Shown: piece after piece, positions 8,633-16,614 of the stretch
Numbering within the stretch: position 1 is the first letter of the stretch
Layout: each line of letters begins with the position of its first letter
NCBI RefSeq assembly: GCF_022482905.1
Contig: NZ_JAKVOI010000001.1
Coordinates: forward strand, 1,799,958 to 1,863,957
DNA from: Clostridium sp.
GTDB taxonomy: Bacteria > Bacillota > Clostridia > Clostridiales > Clostridiaceae
Reading direction: 5' to 3'
Length of the DNA: 64,000 nt
Position numbers and translations under genes: made by a program
Notes under the pieces: model-generated
The model's database searches: none
Seen by the model: the letters and a program-made list of their open reading frames with translations, nothing else
What the model was told of the DNA's origin: nothing

Positions 8633-9232
8633 CTACTTAAATACCTTTATTCTATCTTCAAGTGGAAGAAATTCCTTCTTGTCTGCCGGTGCACCGGGTT
8701 TTCCAAATGGCATCTGAGCGATTAACTTCCAATTTGAAGGAATGTCATAAGTTTTATTTACCTCATCGTCTATAATAGGATTATAATGTTGAACAGATGC
8801 CCCAAAACCCTCGACTTCAAGTGACGTCCATACTATAAACTGAAGTATTCCCGAAGCCTGCTGGGACCACACCGGGAAATTGTCCTTGTAGAGAGCAAAA
8901 TCTTTCTGAAGTTTTTCTACAACATCCTGATCTTCAAAAAACAGGACAGTTCCATATCCGCTTTTAAAAGAATCTATCTTGGCTTCAGTCGGCGAAAATT
9001 TTTCATGGGGAACTATTTTACCGAGCTCCGACTTTGTTATATCCCACAGCTTATCGTGATATTTTCCCAAAAGCACTGCCACTCTTGAACTTTGTGAATT
9101 AAATGCCGAGGGCGCATTTTTTACCGCCCTGTCTATTATCTCCAGTATCCTTTCATCAGAAACTACACTTCCCCTGCCTATAGAATATATACTGCGCCTT
9201 TCTTCAACAGCCTTATAGAAATCCTTACCCAT
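8633..9232 (-). CDS. Nitroreductase-family protein (Frm2/Hbn1-like)
   Basis: A 199-residue FMN-dependent oxidoreductase. FYKAVEERRSIYSIGRGS is the typical N-terminal RRS motif, followed by NAPSAFNSQSSRVAVLLG. The later part (WSQQASGILQFIVWTSLEVEGFG in shortened form WTSLEVEGFGASVQHY) resembles the Frm2-like branch seen in bacteria and fungi. The ATG at 9232 is 8 nt after GGAGG. The in-frame ATG at 9247 overlaps that ribosome site and is rejected. Members reduce nitro compounds or quinones and often respond to redox stress; the physiological substrate is unknown. Confidence 0.9.
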   Translation of the reverse strand: MGKDFYKAVEERRSIYSIGRGSVVSDERILEIIDRAVKNAPSAFNSQSSRVAVLLGKYHDKLWDITKSELGKIVPHEKFSPTEAKIDSFKSGYGTVLFFEDQDVVEKLQKDFALYKDNFPVWSQQASGILQFIVWTSLEVEGFGASVQHYNPIIDDEVNKTYDIPSNWKLIAQMPFGKPGAPADKKEFLPLEDRIKVFK

Positions 9233-9288
9233 CTGCTGCACCTCCATTTAAAATATATTTATCTATATTTTATCATACAAATTTATAA

Positions 9289-10137
9289 CTATAAACTCCT
9301 ATAACATATGCCGACAGTCCCGGGTCCCGAATATACTCCGACTATGGGGCTTATCTGGCCTATCATATATACATTTCCAACATTTTTCAACTTTAAAATC
9401 ATGTTCCTGACCTTTTCCGCATCTTCCTCTGCATTGCCATGGACAATATATACGTCACACCGGGATTTTTCAAGAAGACTTTTCCCTATCTCAACAATTT
9501 TGCTCAAGGAACGTTTTCTTCCCCTCACTTTGTCATAGGAATGACATATGCCCTCATTATCATCAAAATACACGATAGGTTTTATATCCAGCAGTTCCCC
9601 GATTATCCCGGACAGCCTGCCTATACGCCCGCCTTTTTTCGCATATTCAAGGGTTCCAAATACGAAGAAAAAATGCATGCTCTTTTTAATTTCCGGTATT
9701 TTATTTACAATCTCTTCAAAGCTTTCACCATTTTCAATAAGTTTGCCGCATTCCTTTAAAATCACACCTTCACCAACAGAAGTTGATTTTGAATCATATA
9801 CATATGTTATTAATTTTTTGTGTCTTTCACTTACAATTTTAAGCGCATTATATGTACCTGAAAGTCCGCTTGAAATAACTACTGCTATAACGTGGGTATA
9901 GCCCCCGTCTTCAAGTTTTTTATAGGTGTTCTCCATATAGTCCATTGAAGGAAGAGATGAGTGTGGTATCTCCCTTTTCATATTGTCATAAACTTCCCCG
10001 GGTGTAATTTCAATTTTATCTATATATTCTCCATTATTATATATAATCCTAAAGGGAAGTACATTTATATTGTAATTTTCAATACTTTCTTCATCTATAT
10101 CACATGCCGAGTCCGTCAGCAGTGCAATTTTATCCAT
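9289..10137 (-). CDS. DegV-family fatty-acid-binding protein
   Basis: A 282-residue DegV protein. It starts MDKIALLTDSACDID, the hallmark TDS motif, and includes SQP-like PSMDYMENTYKKLEDGG, VISSGLSGTYNALKI and GRIGRLSGIIG, all standard for the fold. DegV proteins (FakB type) bind a fatty acid and present it to the FakA kinase. No FakA is nearby. A TTAGTTTAAACTAA palindrome sits in the divergent region upstream (10181-10194). The lipid specificity is unknown. Confidence 0.93.
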   Translation of the reverse strand: MDKIALLTDSACDIDEESIENYNINVLPFRIIYNNGEYIDKIEITPGEVYDNMKREIPHSSLPSMDYMENTYKKLEDGGYTHVIAVVISSGLSGTYNALKIVSERHKKLITYVYDSKSTSVGEGVILKECGKLIENGESFEEIVNKIPEIKKSMHFFFVFGTLEYAKKGGRIGRLSGIIGELLDIKPIVYFDDNEGICHSYDKVRGRKRSLSKIVEIGKSLLEKSRCDVYIVHGNAEEDAEKVRNMILKLKNVGNVYMIGQISPIVGVYSGPGTVGICYRSL

Positions 10138-10180
10138 AAATCAAACCTCCTCATTGTTATATTATACAGTACATCCATTA

Positions 10181-10194
10181 TTAGTTTAAACTAA
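10181..10194. promoter_or_regulatory. Perfect 14-bp palindrome between DegV and glycosyltransferase genes
   Basis: TTAGTTTAAACTAA reads the same on both strands. It lies about 45 bp upstream of the DegV start and 87 bp upstream of the divergent gene, where an operator would be expected. I cannot name the regulator; lipid-responsive repressors of the FapR and FabT type use palindromes of similar composition but not this exact sequence. Confidence 0.4.
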
Positions 10195-10280
10195 ATTAAC
10201 AAATTTACAGCCACTTTTTAAGTATTTTTTAAGCTTTTTCCATCAGAATATATTTATAGAAAACGGAAAGGAGATACAAC

Positions 10281-11831
10281 ATGGCAACTGTTTCTATGAA
10301 AAAAAATCCAACTAAAGCAATTTTAATCTTATTGATTATATTTTTCTTCGCATCATGTATTTTTGCACTGAAAAATTACAAACCTACGGGAACTTCCCAT
10401 TTTCAAAATGGAGCTGTTCAATTTCAACCTGGAAGCAAAAAAACTCCCATACAAGGACAGGAAAGGCACAGTATATCTCAAAATGGCGGTGGAAATATGA
10501 GATTTGGTGCAGCAGACAGCAAATACTCCCCTTTTCTTACGGTATACCTTATGGTATTCATGGGTATGATATTTTTTCTTCTGTACTCTATAAAGCGCAA
10601 AAAAATTATTGTAGAAAACGGCAATAGAAAAATAGTCATTTTTTCAATACTTATTATAGGACTGCTGTTGAGACTCATACTGTCCACAGTTGTGGAAGGA
10701 TACAGCGGTGATATAAGTCTGTTCAGAAACTGGGCCTCCAATGCCGCCAATAATTTTCCCCAGTTTTATGAAAATTCCCGGTCAAGCGACTATCCTCCAC
10801 TTTATATCTATATATTGTTTATAATCGGGAAAATCTGCAGTATAGGATCATTGAGCACCTACTATACATTGATATTGAAAGTTCCTTCTATAGCGGCAGA
10901 TATACTTACTGCTTATTTAATATACAGACTGGCTAAAAAACATCTTCCTTTTGAAATGAGCTTACTGATGATTCTGCTCTATACTTTCAATCCCGCTGTA
11001 TTTATCGACTCTGCACTTTGGGGACAGGTGGATTCATTTTTCACACTGCTTGTTGTACTTTCAATATACATGATATGCAGTGGAAAACCGGTATTTTCAT
11101 CCATGCTCTTTACATGCTCCATACTTATGAAGCCTCAGGGAATTATATTTTTACCCGTGCTTTTCTTCGAGCTTGTAAGGAGAAAAAAGCCAGTACTTTT
11201 CATAAAGTCGGTGATCTCCGCCCTGGCAACAGCTGCGGTTATCGTACTTCCATTTTCTTATAACAAAGGTTTCCTATGGATTCTGAACTTGTATTCCAAA
11301 GCTATATCCGAGTATCCATATGCATCTGTCAACGGATTCAACTTTTTCAATCTGATTGGTGGAAATTACAAGCAGAGTTCAAATACATTTTTCCTGTTGA
11401 GCTATGGAACCTGGGGAATGATTGCCATTATAGCCGTCACCCTGTTTTCCTGGTTTGTATATGTAAAGAGCAGGAATAAAATTTTCGCCCTTGCTGCAGC
11501 TCTCATTCAGATTGCAGGTGTCTTTACATTTTCAACAGGCATGCATGAAAGATATCTGTTCCCAGCCCTGGCACTTTCAATTTTATGCTGTGCATGTTTG
11601 AAGGATAGACGTTTTTTTATACTGTGCATGGGGTACACCATTACAATCTACGCGAATGTCTATTCCGTTCTTTTCGGCGGATCCGGCGGCATGAACATGA
11701 CTTCGGGTACCCACAGTATATTGTCGGACGGAATTTCCCTGATAAATATAATACTTTTCATATATTTGATAAAGATATCAGTTGACATGGTCAAAAGCAA
11801 CAAACTAACAAATAATAGAAATTACATGTAG
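10281..11831 (+). CDS. Polytopic GT-C-type membrane glycosyltransferase
   Basis: A 516-residue membrane protein with about ten or more hydrophobic segments. An N-terminal helix (13-30) is followed by a polar Gly/Gln/Ser-rich segment (about 31-80) before the next helix. GYSGDISLFRNWA (acidic first-loop motif) and SSDYPPLYIYILF resemble the GT-C family of polyprenyl-phosphate-sugar transferases (mannosyltransferase, Alg6/8-like). AGGAG precedes the ATG. The gene is followed at 15 bp by galU, so UDP-glucose-derived glycans or glycolipids of the envelope are the likely context. Donor and acceptor cannot be read from the sequence. Confidence 0.75.
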   Translation: MATVSMKKNPTKAILILLIIFFFASCIFALKNYKPTGTSHFQNGAVQFQPGSKKTPIQGQERHSISQNGGGNMRFGAADSKYSPFLTVYLMVFMGMIFFLLYSIKRKKIIVENGNRKIVIFSILIIGLLLRLILSTVVEGYSGDISLFRNWASNAANNFPQFYENSRSSDYPPLYIYILFIIGKICSIGSLSTYYTLILKVPSIAADILTAYLIYRLAKKHLPFEMSLLMILLYTFNPAVFIDSALWGQVDSFFTLLVVLSIYMICSGKPVFSSMLFTCSILMKPQGIIFLPVLFFELVRRKKPVLFIKSVISALATAAVIVLPFSYNKGFLWILNLYSKAISEYPYASVNGFNFFNLIGGNYKQSSNTFFLLSYGTWGMIAIIAVTLFSWFVYVKSRNKIFALAAALIQIAGVFTFSTGMHERYLFPALALSILCCACLKDRRFFILCMGYTITIYANVYSVLFGGSGGMNMTSGTHSILSDGISLINIILFIYLIKISVDMVKSNKLTNNRNYM

Positions 11832-11846
11832 AAAGGATGAGTCATT

Positions 11847-12722
11847 ATGAATATAAAAAAAGCTATAATTCCTGCTGCCGGCCTTGGCACAAGATTTCTT
11901 CCCGCAACAAAAGCCCAGCCTAAAGAAATGCTGCCGATAGTTGATAAACCCATAATTCAGTATATAGTGGAAGAAGCCGTTGCCTCCGGGATTGAAGAAA
12001 TACTCATAATCACCGGAAGAAACAAAAAATCAATAGAGGATCATTTTGACAAGTCGGTAGAATTGGAAAATGAATTGAGACTCAGCAACAAGAATTCCCT
12101 TTTAAAACTGGTTCAGGATATATCAAGCATGGTGGATATCTACTACATAAGGCAGAAAGAACCTAGAGGCCTCGGTGATGCAGTAAGTATGGCAAAAAAC
12201 TTTATAGATGATGAACCTTTTGCCATCATGCTCGGGGATGATATAGTTGATTCCAGAATTCCCTGTCTAAAACAGCTCATGGACTGCTATGAAAAATACA
12301 AGACTTCAATTTTGGGAGTACAGCCAGTCAAAAAAGATGTATTGTTCAAATACGGTATCATAGACGGCATAAAGGTTGAAAATGCAATTTACAGGATCAA
12401 GGACATGATAGAAAAGCCTGAAATTGAACAGGCTCCTTCGAACATTGCGATACTCGGAAGATATATAGTAACTCCACGTATATTTCAAATGCTTGACAGG
12501 ACTTTGCCCGACAAAAACGGTGAAATTCAATTGACGGACGCACTGAGGAAATTATCCGGAACAGAACCTATGTACGCCTGTTGTTTTGACGGCAGCAGAT
12601 TTGACGCCGGAGACAAATTAGGGTTTCTGAAAGCCAATATACATTATGCCTTGAAGCAGGAAAATCTAAAGAAGGATCTGCTTGATTACATGTCATATAC
12701 AGCTATAAATACAAAAGTTTGA
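11847..12722 (+). CDS. galU: UTP-glucose-1-phosphate uridylyltransferase
   Basis: A 291-residue nucleotidyltransferase of the GalU/GtaB family. The N-terminus carries the nucleotide-binding signature AAGLGTRFLPATKAQPKE, followed by PIVDKPIIQYIVEEAV, KEPRGLGDAV and the GDD metal-binding site in FAIMLGDDIV. It makes UDP-glucose from glucose-1-phosphate and UTP for glycolipids, teichoic acid and polysaccharide. It lies 15 bp after the GT-C gene, with GAAAGGATGAG as ribosome site, and very likely shares its transcript. Confidence 0.97.
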   Translation: MNIKKAIIPAAGLGTRFLPATKAQPKEMLPIVDKPIIQYIVEEAVASGIEEILIITGRNKKSIEDHFDKSVELENELRLSNKNSLLKLVQDISSMVDIYYIRQKEPRGLGDAVSMAKNFIDDEPFAIMLGDDIVDSRIPCLKQLMDCYEKYKTSILGVQPVKKDVLFKYGIIDGIKVENAIYRIKDMIEKPEIEQAPSNIAILGRYIVTPRIFQMLDRTLPDKNGEIQLTDALRKLSGTEPMYACCFDGSRFDAGDKLGFLKANIHYALKQENLKKDLLDYMSYTAINTKV

Positions 12723-12734
12723 AATAATTGAAAA

Positions 12735-12763
12735 GGGCCTGTATAAAAATATAATACAGGCTC
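12735..12763 (-). terminator. Intrinsic terminator between galU and the kinase-like gene
   Basis: GCCTGTAT (12737-12744) pairs with ATACAGGC (12754-12761), extended by two further pairs. Read on the minus strand it is followed by CCCTTTTCAATTATTT, so it works best for the minus-strand kinase-like gene, which ends at 12777. It may also stop galU transcription. Confidence 0.6.
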
Positions 12764-12776
12764 CCTGAATATTGAT

Positions 12777-13316
12777 CTACTCGTGTTCCCAATTCAAATC
12801 GGGTCTTTCCTTCTTCAGTATTTTCATGAATTTGTCATACAGTCCCATGCTCTTAAGCTTTTTTAAAAATGCTCTTGGATAAGGTATACTTTCTTCGTAG
12901 CTCCTCCTAGGATCTATAAGCATGAGTGTACCATCATATTCAATGAACAAATGTGGAAATCTAAGCTCCAGCTTTTTGAATCCAAGCATTTTCATGTGAT
13001 CCACAAGATCCGCCACATCTATTACAAAGGATTTCCTTATTCCATAAGCCAATAGATAGTCATATACATTTGTTCCACCTACATATTCTCTTATCATATA
13101 ATTTTTCCCCAGTTTATAAGCTCTTGGAAAATGAGGACTTCCTTCTACTGATTTCAATATATCAAATTCAGCTCTGCAGCTGTCTGAACTTCTGAATATT
13201 TTTATAACTCTGCCATCAGGCATCAAATAAACTTCTCCGCTGTGACCTTTCCCCAAAAAAGTAAATTGTTTCAAGTCAATTGGAAGCAATTTGCTGTCCG
13301 TATTTTTTTCACTCAA
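12777..13316 (-). CDS. Small protein-kinase-fold protein (RIO/Kae1-like)
   Basis: A 179-residue protein with a reduced protein-kinase-like fold. FLGKGHSGEVYLMPDGRVIK has the Gly-rich loop and the ATP-binding Lys. MIREYVGGTNVYDYLL looks like a hinge, HLFIEYDGTLMLIDPRRSY the catalytic and metal-binding part (IDP in place of DFG). The usual HRD motif is not evident. The TTG at 13316 follows AAGGAGGTG by 5 nt and is preferred. The in-frame ATG at 13364 would read through the ribosome site. A perfect 13-bp hairpin overlaps that site, suggesting translational control. Substrate unknown. Confidence 0.75.
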   Translation of the reverse strand: MSEKNTDSKLLPIDLKQFTFLGKGHSGEVYLMPDGRVIKIFRSSDSCRAEFDILKSVEGSPHFPRAYKLGKNYMIREYVGGTNVYDYLLAYGIRKSFVIDVADLVDHMKMLGFKKLELRFPHLFIEYDGTLMLIDPRRSYEESIPYPRAFLKKLKSMGLYDKFMKILKKERPDLNWEHE

Positions 13317-13326
13317 TTTAGCACCT

Positions 13327-13357
13327 CCTTTGTTTTTATGTAGTATAAAAACAAAGG
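13327..13357 (-). promoter_or_regulatory. Hairpin overlapping the ribosome site of the kinase-like gene
   Basis: Plus-strand bases 13327-13339 and 13345-13357 are perfectly complementary (13 bp, 5-nt loop). On the minus-strand transcript the 3' arm ends in ACAAAGG, which is the first part of the AAGGAGGTG ribosome site for the TTG start at 13316. The stem is AT-rich and has no U tract, so it is not a good terminator. It could limit ribosome access, for example by temperature or by a bound factor. Confidence 0.6.
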
Positions 13358-13416
13358 ATTTCATGACAGATCAAAAAACCTGTCTTATATTATAGTACTG
13401 GCTTAACTCAATTTTG

Positions 13417-14139
13417 TTACCCTTTAATTCTATCAACAACATATTTCTGGAATTCAAGTGCCTTTGTCCTGTCCATGGGTTTGATTCCCTTTAATCTGTA
13501 TTTTATGCCAAGTTTGTCATATTTGCCTTCCCCCATTGTATGATAGGGCAGAATTTCGAATTTATCCAGTTTATCCGGATTGACATATTCTTTTATCATA
13601 TGGGCCATTCTATCCATGCACTCACAGCTGTCAGTCATACCGGGAACCATAACGTGCCTTATCCAGAGTCTTGAACTGGATTTATTCACCGCTTCAACAA
13701 ATCTGTAAAATTCTTCAATATTTCCACCGGTCAGCTTTTTATAACCAGCTCCATCAATATGCTTTATATCCAGTATCACAAGATCCGTATACTTTAAAAT
13801 TTCTCCATAATCTCCCTTTCCAAAGCCTGATGTATCCACTGCAGTATTTATACCTCTTTCTCTGCACAGCTTCAGAAATTCAAGAAGAAATTCCGGCTGC
13901 ATGAGAGGCTCTCCTCCGGAACAGGTGACCCCGCCGCCGGACTTGTCAAAGTATATTCTGAACTTCTCCACCTTTTTTAAAAGCTGTTCGGCATCCATGT
14001 CCTCTCCGCCATTGAATTCCCATGTATCCGGATTGTGGCAGAAAGCACATCTCAGTCTGCAGCCCTGGAAAAAGACAACCATTCTTATTCCCGGGCCATC
14101 TACAAGTCCCATAGTTTCAATGGAATGAATTTTCCCCAT
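13417..14139 (-). CDS. pflA: Pyruvate formate-lyase-activating enzyme
   Basis: A 240-residue radical SAM protein of the PflA family. The cluster motif is GCRLRCAFCHNPDTW (C27, C31, C34), and the N-terminus IHSIETMGLVDGPGIRMVVF is characteristic. It generates the glycyl radical on PflB using S-adenosylmethionine and a 4Fe-4S cluster. It starts 3 bp after the pflB stop, so the two are cotranscribed and probably coupled. Only the single radical-SAM cluster motif is present, without the extra ferredoxin domain found in some activases of other glycyl radical enzymes. Confidence 0.97.
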   Translation of the reverse strand: MGKIHSIETMGLVDGPGIRMVVFFQGCRLRCAFCHNPDTWEFNGGEDMDAEQLLKKVEKFRIYFDKSGGGVTCSGGEPLMQPEFLLEFLKLCRERGINTAVDTSGFGKGDYGEILKYTDLVILDIKHIDGAGYKKLTGGNIEEFYRFVEAVNKSSSRLWIRHVMVPGMTDSCECMDRMAHMIKEYVNPDKLDKFEILPYHTMGEGKYDKLGIKYRLKGIKPMDRTKALEFQKYVVDRIKG

Positions 14140-14142
14140 ACA

Positions 14143-16374
14143 CTATACCCGTGCATGGAAGGTTCTGTGTATTACTTCCATCTGCTGTTCTCTCGTAAGC
14201 TTTACAAAATGAACTGCATATCCTGAAACCCTTATGGTAAGTGTAGGATATTTTTCCGGATTATCCACTGCATCCAGAAGTGTCTCCCTGTTCATTACAT
14301 TTACATTCAGATGATGTGCTCCCTTGTAAAAATATCCGTCCAGAATGGAAACAAGATTATTTATCCTGTTGTTTTCATCCTTTCCAAGGGCATCTGGAAT
14401 TATTGAAAATGTATTTGACACACCATCCTGACATACGGATCTGTACGGTATCTTGGCTACAGAATTCAGGGATGCAAGTGCACCTTCCCTGTCCCTGCCA
14501 TGCATAGGATTTGCACCTGGAGCAAGTGGTTCTCCTGCTTTTCTTCCATCAGGCGTGGTGCCGGTTTTCTTGCCATACATTACATTGGAGGTTATTGTAA
14601 GAGCAGACAACGTATGTTCTGCATCTCTGTAGGTCTTTGTTTTTCGGAGTTCACCTATAAACCTGTTTACTATTTCAACTGCCATGTCATCCACCCTGTC
14701 ATCGTCATTCCCGTATTTGGGAAAATCGCCTTCTACCTCGAAGTCCACGGCTATTCCATGCTCGTCCCTTACAGGTCTTACCTTTGCATATTTTATTGCA
14801 CTGAGTGAATCTGCAGCCACGGAAAGTCCTGCTATTCCGCAGGCAAGAAATCTGTGCACCTCCGTATCGTGAAGTGCCATGAGCCCTGCCTCGTAGGCAT
14901 ATTTGTCATGCATGTAGTGAATCAGATTCAAAGTATTTACGTACAATTTGGCTACATATGCCATTACCTTGAAGTAATTTTTCTTCACCTTTTCGTAGTC
15001 AAGTATTTCATCCTCCATCTTTTCTATATGCGGAACCACCTTCTGGAATTTCTTTTCATCAACACCGCCGTTTATAGCATAGAGAAGTGATTTTGCAAGA
15101 TTGCACCTTGCACCGAAGAACTGCATCTGTTTTCCTACAGCCATGGCCGACACACAGCATGCTATGGCATAATCGTCTCCGTATACGGGCCTCATTATAT
15201 CATCATTTTCATACTGCAGGGCATCTGTCTCTATTGACATCCTGCTACAGTACTTCTTAAATGAATTCGGGAGGTCCTGGGACCACAATACCGTCATGTT
15301 CGGCTCGGGAGCAGGTCCAAGATTTGTAAGGGTGTTCAGGAACCTGTAGGAATTTTTTGTGACCAGAGTTCTTCCGTCTATTCCCATACCGCCTATTGAT
15401 TCTGTAACCCAGTTTGGATCTCCTGCAAAGATCTCATTGTATTCAGGAGTCCTGAGATGCCTTTCAAGTCTGAGCTTGATTATAAACTGGTCTATAAGCT
15501 CCTGTGTGCCCTGTTCATCTATAATACCCTTTTTCAAATCTCTTTCAATATATATGTCCAGGAATGTGGAAACTCTTCCAAGAGACATTGCCGCACCGTT
15601 ATTTTCCTTTATACCTGCAAGATATCCAAAATAGGTGAATTGAACAGCTTCTGCTGCGTTTGCCGCAGGATTTGAAATATCAATTCCATAACGCGATGCC
15701 ATACTTTTCATCTTCTTGAGTGCCTTTATCTGCTCTGCAACTTCTTCCCTCTGTCTTATAATGCTCTCGGTCATATCTCCCTTCAGGTCCTTCAGATCAT
15801 CTTTCTTCTGTTCTATCAGGTAATCGATGCCATACAATGCTATCCTTCTAAAATCTCCTATTATTCTTCCTCTTCCATAGGCATCTGGAAGCCCTGTCAG
15901 AAGTCCCACATGTCTCGCTGTCCTCATCTCTTCATTGTATGCATCAAATACCGCTTCATTATGTGTCTTTCTGTACTTTGTAAATATATGCTGCATTTTA
16001 TCATCGACTTTGTATCCATAGGCATCAAGAGCCTGCTGTGCCATTCTTATACCTCCGAAAGGGTTGACCATTCTCTTGAGGGGTGCATCAGTCTGGAGTC
16101 CGAAGATAACCTCGTTTGGCCTGTCTATATATCCCGGTTCAAAGCTGTCAATGCCGGATACGGTTTTTGTATCCACATCAAGCACTCCGCCTTTTTTAAT
16201 TTCCTCAAGAATGAGCTTTTCCGACTTTTCCCAGACTCTTTTTGTCCTCCCGGTAGGAGCTGTTAAAAAACCTTCATCTCCAGTATAAGGTGTGTAGTTT
16301 TTCTGTATAAAATTTCTGACGTCGATACCTTCTGTCCATTTTCCAGTCTTAAAATTTTCCCACTGATTTCGCAT
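14143..16374 (-). CDS. pflB: Formate C-acetyltransferase (pyruvate formate-lyase)
   Basis: A 743-residue glycyl radical enzyme converting pyruvate and CoA to acetyl-CoA and formate. The adjacent catalytic cysteines are C406-C407 in [16 protein letters not shown]. The radical glycine is G718 in [14 protein letters not shown]. Length is close to the usual ~740-760 residues. A ZTP riboswitch lies about 90 nt upstream, which suggests that PFL here supplies formate for 10-formyl-tetrahydrofolate and purine synthesis as much as energy. Other members such as choline lyase or glycerol dehydratase lack the double Cys. pflA follows at 3 bp. Confidence 0.98.
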   Translation of the reverse strand: MRNQWENFKTGKWTEGIDVRNFIQKNYTPYTGDEGFLTAPTGRTKRVWEKSEKLILEEIKKGGVLDVDTKTVSGIDSFEPGYIDRPNEVIFGLQTDAPLKRMVNPFGGIRMAQQALDAYGYKVDDKMQHIFTKYRKTHNEAVFDAYNEEMRTARHVGLLTGLPDAYGRGRIIGDFRRIALYGIDYLIEQKKDDLKDLKGDMTESIIRQREEVAEQIKALKKMKSMASRYGIDISNPAANAAEAVQFTYFGYLAGIKENNGAAMSLGRVSTFLDIYIERDLKKGIIDEQGTQELIDQFIIKLRLERHLRTPEYNEIFAGDPNWVTESIGGMGIDGRTLVTKNSYRFLNTLTNLGPAPEPNMTVLWSQDLPNSFKKYCSRMSIETDALQYENDDIMRPVYGDDYAIACCVSAMAVGKQMQFFGARCNLAKSLLYAINGGVDEKKFQKVVPHIEKMEDEILDYEKVKKNYFKVMAYVAKLYVNTLNLIHYMHDKYAYEAGLMALHDTEVHRFLACGIAGLSVAADSLSAIKYAKVRPVRDEHGIAVDFEVEGDFPKYGNDDDRVDDMAVEIVNRFIGELRKTKTYRDAEHTLSALTITSNVMYGKKTGTTPDGRKAGEPLAPGANPMHGRDREGALASLNSVAKIPYRSVCQDGVSNTFSIIPDALGKDENNRINNLVSILDGYFYKGAHHLNVNVMNRETLLDAVDNPEKYPTLTIRVSGYAVHFVKLTREQQMEVIHRTFHARV

Positions 16375-16462
16375 AAAAATTCTCTCCTTTAAAAATATTT
16401 TTACTATTCTAACAATTATTATGTCAGCATTTCAGTAAAATAATATATTATCCATTCAACTA

Positions 16463-16558
16463 AAAATGACCGCCTGGACACTTTAATTGCCCAGGCGGTC
16501 GGCTTTCAAAAATCGTACTCCCTGTGGTTATATCCACTTCCGCCGGTTATACGACCTG
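16463..16558 (-). ncRNA. ZTP (pfl-motif) riboswitch controlling pflBA
   Basis: Read on the minus strand, the 5' domain begins AGGTCGTATAACCGGCGG and continues with the GTGGATATAACCAC hairpin and GGGAGTACGA. The conserved 3' element is CCGCCTGGGCAA. These match the ZTP/ZMP-sensing pfl motif. The last helix doubles as an intrinsic terminator: GACCGCCTGG (16477-16468 as read on plus) pairs with CCAGGCGGTC (16491-16500) and is followed by ATTTTTAG. Binding of ZMP/ZTP, which builds up when 10-formyl-THF is short, would allow read-through into pflB at 16374. Confidence 0.93.
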
Positions 16559-16585
16559 TTTAAAATCAATTTTCCTTGTACATTT

Positions 16586-16614
16586 AAAATATCATATTAT
16601 CACAGATGTGTCAA
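16586..16614 (-). promoter_or_regulatory. Putative promoter for the riboswitch-pflBA transcript
   Basis: On the minus strand a perfect TTGACA (16614-16609) is followed after 17 bp by TATTTT (16591-16586). This places the start near 16579, about 20 nt before the riboswitch. The -35 overlaps the stop codon of the upstream adhesin gene. The same stretch can form an ATCATATT/AATATGAT hairpin, so a weak terminator is the alternative. Confidence 0.5.
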
